The notes under the pieces were generated by a model. The model did not search any database and had not been told where the DNA came from. It saw nothing but the letters and a program-made list of their open reading frames with translations. This document shows, in pieces, positions 31,701-43,900 of a DNA stretch of 64,000 nt (its first letter is position 1; each line of letters begins with the position of its first letter). The position numbers were made by a program, and so were the translations under genes. The stretch is from Branchiostoma floridae (taxonomy: Eukaryota > Chordata > Leptocardii > Amphioxiformes > Branchiostomatidae). The stretch lies in assembly GCF_000003815.2 (NCBI RefSeq), contig NC_049987.1:21524187-21588186 (forward strand), read 5' to 3'.

Positions 31701-34700
31701 ATCTTGTCAAAGGTGCAACGATTCTAATGGGGACCTGGGGTATACTATCCAGGAAAATTTTGAAACCTAGACCCCATGAAATGCTATTTCCTTTATTTTG
31801 AGTGGCAAATTTTGCTGGTAGACTCAGCTTGGTTCAATTAGAATCTTTACATGCCAATTTTTGTCCCCAATAGCAAAATTCCGTCGGACGGGACGGGAGG
31901 ATGGACGCTGGCTAGAACCCTGCATGGGCAAACACTCTTAGACTAACCATTACACATGATACCACACATGCACAACAACAATTGTACTGGTGTTAGTTCT
32001 CAGTTATAATTCTTCACCAATCCTGAATGTATTTTTTATCATATGCCCATTCAGGTGTGGGTAGCTGTGAACCCGTACAAGATGGGCACACACGCAGAGT
32101 TTGTACTGGTCACCAACAGTGAGGTAAGGATGGTTTCATTCAAGTAACACGCTTGGGTCACTTCGCCAGGACCATGAGATTGACACACTGTCCAAGATAA
32201 AGCAAGCAGCTGGATAAGAGTGAGACTGTGCTGCATATCAAACCTACTTGTAGCAGTGTCATACATATATAGAATACAACACGGTGTATTCCGCATCACC
32301 CTCAGTCCCAGCCCAACCACGGGTCGGATCGCCCGACGGCCGAAGGTTGTCACAATTTTATTTATGTCGTACCCACCTGAGAAAACCCATGTTTTGGTGC
32401 GAAATGCGCCAGAAGTTGAACAAATTTGGTGCCCTCAAACAAAAAGTGTTACAACAGCAATGTTCCAACGTCCGAATCGAATTGCCAACCGTGCCACACT
32501 CGGCCCGCTCGAAATGGTTCGATTTACTCGAAGGAAGCCTGTGTGATACAACTTTTGAACCTGTGTGATACAGAAGTTATCACACGGTCCGGAACACCCG
32601 TATCGAACGTTTTCGCGTGACAGGTATGATATAATGTACGATATTGATGATATAAAACTACAATTTTTGATTATTGCATTAGGCAAAGTGACTTATTATT
32701 AAGCAATGTAGGTTTTTCCCCCCTTTTGCATGTTTGTCTTTATTGTTTAAAGACAAAGAAGATAAAGAAGATCATGCATGTGACAAAAATGTGTGAATGT
32801 AATGCTGGATCACCCTTACCTGTGGGGTAACTGAATACGTTGTTTAAAACAATGAATTTAGGATATCAAGTCAACAGATGTGGTTTCAAACTGCAATGTT
32901 TTAAAAATACTGCAGTTTAAAACCACGTCCATCGACTTGACATACCTAAATCAGGGCTCGAAATTCATTTTTGGGATTAGGTGCACTGGTGCACCCAGCT
33001 TAAAAAATTGGGCGCACCCGCACCCAAAAAATTTGGGTGCACCACTTAAGTTGAAGTAATAACCTAATAATAAAACTTAGTTACAAGCTATCAAATTCTT
33101 AAACAACAGACATTTTTATTATCTTTCTAACACTTAGATGTCAAGAATATGATGTACATGTATACTAAGTATACTTTGATATCTTTACATACATAAACCT
33201 AAGAAAATATTTGGGTGCACCCTGTGCACCCAGAGAAAATAATTGGGTGCACAGCTCCAATTTTGGGTGCACCTGGGTGCACATGCACCCAGTATTTCGA
33301 GCCCTGTAAATGCACTGTTTTAAAAGCAACGGATATAGGCTACCCCGCGGATAAAGGTGAACCAACATTAACATCTGAATAAAGATTATGTTTGTTCCTC
33401 CTTTCATTCATTCATTCATTCTCTCTTTGTTTCTGCCCCACAGATTTCCCATAAACCCAAATCATTGACCCATGTACAAGCAGCGTCCATTCCTTATGCC
33501 GGACTGACGGCCTGGGCCTCTCTGATCACGCAGGGGGGACTGAACGAGAAAACAACCAAGGGGAAAAGGTAAGGACCTGATGCAGACAGGGTTGGACAAG
33601 TTTTCCAAAATTCACTTGTCCTATCGGGCAAGTACATTAAAGACCAGCTTGCCCAAACCAACTTTTCACTTTTTCTCTGTGTACTTTCACTCCGCAATGG
33701 AATTCTTATTATTGGCTCTATTTTTCTGTGTTGACCAATGCTTTATATCGTGACTGTAAAAAGTTAGTGTATCAAAATCTCAATCATGGAAATATCTAAC
33801 TTGTCCAATCGGGCAAGTGGGGTTGGACATCTGCCCCAACACTGCTTTGGGGTTGTCAGAATACATGAGAGCCAGGGGGCCTAATGCATGCCTTGGTACA
33901 GTTTTACGTTCGAACAACAACCTTGAAAATTTCATCTTAAAGCTTTAAATTTTGTAGCTGAATGTACAATGAGATTTCACATGTTAATATTAAAGTAGGC
34001 TTCTCTCTTTATGTTCTTATGATAATACACATGTCAATAATTATTTTGTGTTTAAGTTACAAACTTTCAAGGTATTAAACTTTGATATTACTTTGTGCGT
34101 ACTTATGATAATGTTACTATGTGCATTAACATTTTATTAGGAAACTGGCCAGTGTCCAGTGATTATTTGATTTTGCTGATGTCCTGCAACTTACTTACCT
34201 GTAGATTTTAAAGAACAATGTTTGTTTGTCCCTCTCCAGGGTGTTGGTCCTTGGGGGTTCTGGAGGCGTGGGAACGTTTGCTGTACAGGTGAGGACCACA
34301 AGGTTGGGGGTTCTAATCCCAGTCTCATCATATGACTTGAAAGCTGATGTTGGTCATAGCTTTTAGTCTGATAAAATGTTAAGCCATCATTGCCCTGTTT
34401 ACCTTGAATCACACCTATGATAGAAGCTGTCACACAGTTGTTGTGGTGATTCAAACCATTCAATAGTTATCTAAGTTATACTTACAAATTGTTCATGGGA
34501 GGCCCCCAAAATTTCGTGTCCTGGGGGCGAAACAGCCCCCCCCAAAAAGTGGGAAAAACACCCGTTCTTGGCTGTGGAACAGGTCTTTTTCCCCCTTTCA
34601 CAATCACTTTTGGGCAAACATCCCTGTCCTGGGTGGGGAACCCCCCCCCCGGCACACATACAAACAAAAAAAACCTTCCCTGTCCTGGGTGGTGAACCCC

Positions 34701-37700
34701 CCCCCCAAACACACACACATGGGCTGAACCCTCCCCACACACACAGGGGCAAACATCCCTTTCCTTGGTGCGGAACACCCCCCCCCCCCCACACACACAC
34801 ACATAAACAAACATTCCTGTCCTCGGTGCTGAACACCCCCCCACACACACACACATGGGCTGAACACTCCCCACACACACATAGGCAAACATCCCTGTCC
34901 TTGGTGCTGAACACCCCCCCCCACACACACACACACATAAACAAACATTCCTGTCCTCGGTGCTGAACACCCCCCCCACACACACACACATGGGCTGAAC
35001 ACTCCCCACACACACATGGGCAAACATCCCTGTCCTTGGTGCTGAACACCCCCCCCCCACACACACACACACACATAAACAAACATTCCTGTCCTTGGTG
35101 CTGAACACCCCCCCACACACACACACACATGGGCTGAACACTCCCCACACACACATGGGCAAACATCCCTGTCCTTGGGGCTGAACTGCCCCACCCACAC
35201 ACATGGGCTAACATCCCTGTCATTGGGGTTGAAAACCAAGTTATATACCCCCCCCCAAACACACACAGACAAACATCCCTGTCCTTGGGGCTGAAAACTC
35301 CCCCCCCACACAAAGAAATTGGCTAACATTCCTTTCCTTGGGGCTGAACACTCCCCCCCCACACATGGGCAAAAAGAAATGTCCTTGGGGCTGAAAAACC
35401 CCCCCCCACAGAAAGAAAAAATGGAATGGGGAAACATTCCCGAACTCGGGGGGGGAAACCAAAGTATAAATCCCCCCCNNNNNNNNNNNNNNNNNNNNNN
35501 NNNNNNNNNNNNNNNNNNNNNNNNNNNNNNNNNNNNNNNNNNNNNNNNNNNNNNNNNNNNNNNNNNNNNNNNNNNNNNNNNNNNNNNNNNNNNNNNNNNN
35601 NNNNNNNNNNNNNNNNNNNNNNNNNNNNNNNNNNNNNNNNNNNNNNNNNNNNNNNNNNNNNNNNNNNNNNNNNNNNNNNNNNNNNNNNNNNNNNNNNNNN
35701 NNNNNNNNNNNNNNNNNNNNNNNNNNNNNNNNNNNNNNNNNNNNNNNNNNNNNNNNNNNNNNNNNNNNNNNNNNNNNNNNNNNNNNNNNNNNNNNNNNNN
35801 NNNNNNNNNNNNNNNNNNNNNNNNNNNNNNNNNNNNNNNNNNNNNNNNNNNNNNNNNNNNNNNNNNNNNNNNNNNNNNNNNNNNNNNNNNNNNNNNNNNN
35901 NNNNNNNNNNNNNNNNNNNNNNNNNNNNNNNNNNNNNNNNNNNNNNNNNNNNNNNNNNNNNNNNNNNNNNNNNNNNNNNNNNNNNNNNNNNNNNNNNNNN
36001 NNNNNNNNNNNNNNNNNNNNNNNNNNNNNNNNNNNNNNNNNNNNNNNNNNNNNNNNNNNNNNNNNNNNNNNNNNNNNNNNNNNNNNNNNNNNNNNNTTTT
36101 TTTTACCCGGCCCAAAATATAACATCCATTGGCAATAATCCGGGTCGGTTTTACCGCAATTTTTCCAAGCAAGGCTAATTTGGCAAATTGGTCAAACGCC
36201 TCATTTTCTCCAGTTACATGTTGCTGTTACAGCTTCCCTTTTGCCACTTCTTCTGTGTAAATTATTTTGTCTCTCTGGTCCTGCTAAAAACATAATATCG
36301 TAATTGGAACACACCGCGGAATTGCACGGAGAACGGGCGCGTGGTTGGAAGGGGGTGCACTATACCGGCCGAACGAAACACGGCACAATTAACTGCCGCT
36401 ATGTACCTTTATACATCCTCTGTTGTTCCTTTCTTTCCTGTTAGTAGTTGCACAAAACAAAAATCTGCATGAGCATACAAAAAGTCATGAGAAAATGGGC
36501 GTATACTGACAAGAAATTTCATTTAATTTTGGTCCGTCACAACAGCTATGACGTAAAACTTTACTGCTGGCCGTAGCATTAAAAATGGCGGGAAAATGGC
36601 GGCGTACGTTCAATTTGACCCATTCAGCCGTAGATCCGGGCGATAATGCAACGGTTCCTCACACTTTTACACGAGTTGTAGGTCACCAAAAGAAATTCAA
36701 GATTGCTGTTGAATCATGCTCGTCTTGTGCCGTGAGCACATGTGATTATTATCTACAAATCTGGCGATGAACGTGACAGTGTGTTTGTCCCACGACGAGC
36801 TCGCCTGCCCCGAAAATGACCTGAAAACTTTTGGCCTTGTTGTCTTCGAATGCATTGTTATCGATGCTTTGTAAATGATGCATTGGACACCTAGATGTCT
36901 GAAGTGTGCACACCTCAGAAATAACTATTGTTGCATGTGTAGATCTCTTTAAGTTCCACTATTTTTAATGGAGGTTAAAGGCTTATGACCGGTATTATGC
37001 CAATGCATGTTAACCTCCTTGGCATTAAGGGGAGTAATTCCACAACAGTTTGTGTCTTCACCTAGACCCTACAATGAGAGAGCTGGAAAATAAACAAGGG
37101 TGTAAAACATTGAAAATCACTTTTTAAGGCAATTTTTTTTTTTTGGGGGGGGGTGACTATGTCAAAAGTGAATTTATTCTTGTGGAATTAGTTTTATAAG
37201 ATTTTCTTCCTGAATCTTGGCATTTTTAGCATCTCCATTAGCGGAATGATCATCAGATGGCTCTTTGAAGCCAAATGGACTGATGCAAGTGCTCTGGTTT
37301 TTTTTTGGGGGGGGATGTGTTGCTTGTGAAATGACTGTGTAGAATTTGCTAGAAATGGATTTGATGGACGGTTGACACAATAGAGTAGCATTTCACAGTA
37401 ATTTTTTAAGATCTGTAGTTTTGATTCCTGAGATAACACTTTTGCTTTGTCCACTTATCAGTATCATTGCATACAGGCATATATGGTACTGTGATGTCAC
37501 CTCTTACCCAGAAAACAGGGTTGTTACTCCTGAGCAGCTAGCCAAAATAATTTGTTATTAAATTAAGAAAGATCTTGTCATATCAAAGTCTGTCACTTTA
37601 TAATGTACCAAGCTACTTTGATTGCAGTATGTGGAGGTGTTGCAAAGGGACTTGAAGACTAGCAAACTGTTACAAACCACTGTGTAAGGGACCCTGCAGC

Positions 37701-37882
37701 AATATAATCAAATACAGTAGAAGCTGTTTAATTGCACCCCTCAGTGGCCAGCGAATGCGAAGTTGTCCAGCTTGACCGTTCTGTACTGGATTCTGCTACT
37801 ACTACTACAACAGTACTACTAGTGCTATAGTATACTCCTACGTACCTAAACACTTAATACTTGACCTCCAGGTTGTTGGGGG

Positions 37883-37922
<40 letters not shown>

Positions 37923-40900
37923 TTACTACTACATTGTACTACTACTAATACTAATACTAATACTAATACTAATACTAATACTAATACTAATACTAATACC
38001 ACCATGACTGCTAAAAAGGACGAGGATTCAGATGATTTCAAAATTCTGAAGTGCTTTATTTCCTTACATCTAAAGTGCACAATATGTTTACTTATAGGCA
38101 TTGCATCTGCCACATGATGCACCCCTGGGTACATGGTGCATGCCATATCCACTGACAATGTTCTCAAGCATACACAAATATTTATAAGAGATTGACCGTC
38201 ATTATGATCAGAAAATCTTTCATATTTACTTACACATCAGACAGGCAATAATACTCTATACTTAACATTTCCTTGTGACAGAATTCCATGTTCTGTTCCA
38301 CAAATATTTACAGTGCTTCATCTCTGTTAATGCAAAGTAAAACATGTTATCATAATGACTTACATCTTACAGACCAGACAAACTTTCCACACTTAATCTG
38401 ACATTTCCTTGTGAATGAAATCCACAAATATGAAAGCATGATAGACAAACCAAGAGATTCCATTGATCAAGGCTGTATATACAGGTATGCATACCACTTT
38501 AAACATCTTTATGGATATTCAATTTCAAACAGAAACAGTTTCATAACATCAAAGTCATAAAATGGATGCATTACAAAAAGTGCTGAGTGGTATCTACTGA
38601 GAATGTTCCTGTATATGTACAATGCACTTCATTTTACAGCAACACTACAGTTCCATATCAACTCTTTGTCCATTTAAAAGACCAAGAAGAAATTGTCTTG
38701 CTGCACGCTACCTTTAGTGAAATTATAATAGACATTTGCTTGCCATTGCTGTCCATGAAACTGGTACACCAGAATCTGTGTTGTTTCTGTCAGGACATTT
38801 ATACCGTGGTAATGTATTCAATGGCCAGGTTGACAGGAGTATTGCTCTGTCCTGCCGGTGTGTTTTGTACAGCACCACCCTGCATGTTTGTGATATTTGC
38901 TGGCACACCTTGTACACCCTGGGGATTGTCCGGGTTGCCCCGTATCATGGTGACAAGTGCAGTTGGTACCCGATAGATAGCTGTCAGGTCTTGCCAGATT
39001 GCCTGCCTCAAGGCTTTTGTGCGGACAAGACTTACAATTGGGTTGATTGCTGAGTTCAGTGTTATTAGCACAACCATCCCACGTGCTCCAGTTGGAAGCA
39101 GGCAGTTGCCATCGTGGCATAATGGGGTGAGCACTAGAGGCAAAAGCCAGGCCATAAATGCAAACCCCACATAGGTCAGAACTGTCTTTATCTTGTTTAG
39201 ACTTTTTTGGTCTTTTCTCTCTGCCTCCTTTTGTGCCAGACTGTGAGGCTGATTTTGCCCTACCCTGTTTTGTGTGGAACTATTGCCTTGACTTGGCTGG
39301 GCCTCTGTCAGCTGCCCAAACCTGTTCTTTTGGCGTTGTTTTAGAGCAATGAATGCACTTACAGTTGTAAACAATGAAGTGGTAGCCAGGAGTACGATTG
39401 TTGCACCTACGAGACCAAAGTAGGCAGTGTGGTAAAAGGTAGGACAGTTTTGTGTGGGCATATCCAGACAGTTCCAACCCATAATGGGTGCAAGGCTAAG
39501 CAAGGATAGAAGCCATGAAGAGACAATAGCTACACCTGCATTACGGTTGGCAGTGTCAGCATGGTTGTGGAAGTATGTGGGATGCCTTACAGCAACATAG
39601 GCGTTCCCAGATTGGAGGGCTAGAGCTGAGGCAGACAGAACCTGACTACTTATTGCTACAGTTGCAAGGATCATTCTGCTGTACAGACTTGTCACTCCCA
39701 TCTGATCTACTGTAGGATAGCATAGAAGTGCAATACCTGCTAAAATGTCTGCCAAGGAGAGATTTGCCATGTAGAAGTAGAAAGATGTGTGGAGTTGTCG
39801 TTTTCTGATGATTCCCCAGAGCACGGCAGCATTCGTGATGATGATGAAACTTGATGTCAGCCCATAGATGACTGTGGTCCCAGTTCCAAACTCTTGAAAG
39901 TACATGGAGCAGGCTTCTTCAGCGTCGCTGTAGGGTACATTTGTGTTCAGCAAGTACCACAAGAGACAGGGGACCGGCCCATCAAACTCCTTAACTGATG
40001 TCTCGTTAAACTCCAGCGGGAGGACAGAGCTGTTGTTGAACATGGTGGAGCTGATTCTGGTCAACTGCAGTCTTTAGCAGGATGTGAGATGGTGGAGCGG
40101 TCTGTGGTGACCAGAAGAAGGCAGGAGACAGAATGTTGTCGCACCTTATCAGGAAGGCTGCTCCGTTCTGTGTGTGCCAGAAGCGCGATTGAGTCTTCTT
40201 GTGGTTGTTGCCAGGATGTTGTTGTGGGTGTTGCCTTTTTTTGGTTATATGTTTGGTCCTTGTGCTTCAAGATTGCACCAATCAATGACCAGCGAGGTGC
40301 TGATTGGTAGACTGAGATTCTATTTCGAGCTTCAAGCTTTCTTCTCACAACTCAGGACCAAAGATCTCCCGTAGGGCAAAGGGCATATTAATTGGCGTCC
40401 TGTTGGCAGTTGTTGTCACGTACCGTACGACTAATATTATAGCTGCTATCATTGAAGTCCATTCCCTGCTGATTTGTATTGCATGCAGGTTAATACAGAG
40501 TATCAGAGTATCTTATTATTCAAAGCCTTGTCCCAATAAGTGTGTCTAGCAACTAAAACTACTGAACATACGATGTGGTTATGATCATTGTATGGTTGTC
40601 AGTAACAAGATGAATTCAAAGAAAAAATTTAATGATATTTTGTCATATTAAAAAGACAAAGAGGTCTTGTGGTAAGGGTTAACATTGTTGACTTAGAATC
40701 TAAAGGTTATTGGTTCCCTTGCTGGTCCCAATGTTGTGCCCTTCCATGGGAAGCTCCCAAAAGAGGATGATCTGAACTGAACTGAACTGGGAAAAGGACT
40801 TTAAAATCAATTTCCCCACTCAACAAAGTGTTAGATCCAGCTGTGAAAAGGTGAATATGTTTGAAATTAGCATCAAATTGCAATCTGATATTTAATTTCA

Positions 40901-43900
40901 AAATATTTTACCTTCAAAATATAAATATAAAGATATGGCCCTGTCTGAGGGGCATTTTTTGTAACACTGGTCTTTTATAACTCCTACTATAAAGTTCTAC
41001 ATCATTTCCTGATAGGACTGCTACCTACTAATTATGGCATGTAACTGTCCTTTTAACTGAAAGATTTAGTCCTGTCACTTTTAAAATGTGAACAGTTTCA
41101 TCAGTTTGATAGATGATAAGATATTGGAGTTTTCTAGCACTAATGACTAGCAATGTTTCCTTTCATGGTTAGGCCTAGGAAAAAAATGTTGTGTTTCCTT
41201 TTTCAGTCCTGAAAAAATTAGGGTCATGGGTAGGGATTTTTTTTTTGTAATTTTTTTTAGGCTAGCCAAAACTCTTAGAGTCTAGTGATGCATGAGGACG
41301 CTTTTCAATGAATTTTGTGCATAAGTACATTTATCATTCATCATGTAGGACAAGCAGTGTTTTTACTTCAATAGGAAGCAGGCTGATTAAAGATTCTAAC
41401 TACATGTAGAAGCTGTGTGACTCCATTGCCTACTCCAAATATATATAACGTTATATATAATTCTGTAACCTTTCCTTTGAATCTCGCTGAAACATCCATC
41501 AAAAAGACTGTCTAATAGAATCATTCCTGGCTTCCTGTGTATCCTCTTTAATGCAGGTTTGACCTGATCCTGGATGGAATCGGAGGTGACACAGAGAAGT
41601 TTCTCTTCAGTACAGACTATCTGAAACCCTGGGCAGGGGCCAAGTACGTCACCCTCAGAACACCCCTGCTGAAAAATGCTGACTCGTTCGGCTTCAGCGA
41701 CGGATTACTCAAATCAGGGATGTCTCTGGCTGGGAATGCGGTTAAGGTAAGCAAGAAGGTTAAAAAACACACTCCTTGAGGTAAGGGATAGTGTTAAAGG
41801 TGAAAAAAATTTTTTTTTTTTATACATGTGTACACACTAGTTTACCTGTATCCATGGGTTAACCTTTTTCCGTTTGGTTTGGTTTTAGTTAGGATCTTCA
41901 TTAGTGACTGATACGTCACTATTCTTCCTGGAGTCCAGGTGACTCATTTTCACTTGAGTGAAGTGAGGAAAGTCGTGTAAAGTGCCTTTCCAAAGGGCAC
42001 ACAATCAGTGACACGGCAGGTTTCGAACTCGGGATCTTTTGGGCCTGAGCCCAAGGCACTGCCGATTGCGCCACGCGATCTCATGCCATCCCGTTATTTC
42101 AAAAGCAGGCTATTTAGTGATATCAAGTTGCCAAATGATGCAATATTCTGTAAATAACTGCAATATTTTGACATTATTCCAATTTGAAAGCACTGTTTGT
42201 TGATTTGATACCCCTAAACAACCTATTTTAAAAACAACGGATATACGTTACCCCATGGATAAAGGTGACCTAACGTTAGATAAAAAATCATACATATCAG
42301 ATAATCTGGTTTCTTAAAATCTGTTCAACTTGAGAAATACAATTTAATGTTTATTGGACAGAAACAATAGCCCAAGCCCTGCTTTCAACCCTTTGTGGAA
42401 TTTTAAGACACATCAAATACTGAAAAAGTACTGTACAGTTGTACTGTTTTATCATTTTTTAAATGAATCAAAACAATGAAGTTGGTTAGTAATATATATA
42501 CTCTTGTCTCGATACATTTAACATTCATCTGTAACTATGCAATTTTATCAATGTGCAAATATTCTTAGTGCACATAGTTAGGTAAAATATCCTTACGGTG
42601 GTCTAGTATACTTAAGACTTGCTGGAGGAATATGGGAGTATGTATACAGTTAGGCAAACATCTAATAGTTGTTTAGTGCAGTACTTTGGTGGAAAATTAA
42701 TATGAGGAAAAAAAGATTATGACATTTGCTATTGTAACCTACAGCATAAGCATACATATAGAATACAACACGATGTATTCCGTATCACCTGAGGTACCAG
42801 CCCAACTGCGGGTAGGATCGCCTGACAGCCGGAGGGTGATCCAACCCGCGGAAGGGCTGGGATGCGGAATACACCATGTTGTATTTTATTTATGTCATAC
42901 CCACCTTAGAAAACACGTTTCGATGCGAAATGCGCTAGAAGTCGAGAAAATTTGGTGCCCAGGAACAAAAACTGTTTCAACAGTAATGTTCCAACGTCCG
43001 AATCAGGTATTCGAAGTTTCGACCACGCAGCACTGGCGTGCACAGAAACCATTCCAATCATTCGATAGAAGCCTGTGTGATAAAACTTTGAAGCCTGTGT
43101 GATACGGCTTTTTATCATACGGTCCGGAACACCTGTATTGAACGTTATTGCGGCCCAGACATGACATACATGTAGTTATATACGTCAAAGCTCTGCTCAG
43201 AACCCAACACACTTATAAGAAGAGTATATGCCTGCGGTGACCTGGTAAGCTTGGCTAAAACAAGCAAGCATTGCACTACCAGTAAAATGCTAACAAAAAA
43301 GCGTCATTGTCCGTCCTTTGTCTTTAATAGGTTCGACTGCTTTACTAGTCTTACTTTGTGTCCGCAGGGTTTAGCCTCCGGCATCCATTATCGCTGGGGA
43401 TTTTTCACGCCGGATGGGATGGCCCTGGACAAGATAGCAGCTCTGGTGGACCGGGGGAAGGTAAGGAAAGCTCAACACCGCTTCCAAGACAACTAAGGCT
43501 TCGATCCCAATTGGAAAAAGGGGTCCTGTTGGGCAGTTCACTGCTTTTTTTTCTTCACTTTTGAGCATAACCCCTAAGTGGCCCAGTGGGACACCTTGTG
43601 GCTCCGGTTTATGTTGGGGCCTGGTTGGGCACCGATTGAACTTAAGTCGGACTCGAAATGAACCCTTAAACAAATAGACATCTTGACCTACCCGTTGCGA
43701 AAATCATCCAGATTGAGGCCTGGTAAACCTCAATTTTGCATCAGCCGGACAGGAGACCTGGCGCATCCCTGTCTTGTAAGTATCCAATGAAAGGGTATGT
43801 CACCCTGTAAAGGACGGTATACTAGTAACCACTTAGGGCTACCCCCTAAGCCTAGGCAAGAGTTGATGTCTTAACCAGCATAATGTGCCACCAATGATAC

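Noticed and set aside
34471..36172. Long minus-strand Cys/Gly/Val-rich frames (240-522 codons)
   Set aside because: They are three readings of a CA/C-rich tandem repeat and run through an N gap; no start context, splice sites or domain.
37621..37700. Possible missing RTN4IP1 exon after TTGATTGCAG
   Set aside because: The translation ([10 protein letters not shown]) does not match the expected Rossmann-fold segment and no suitable donor in phase follows.
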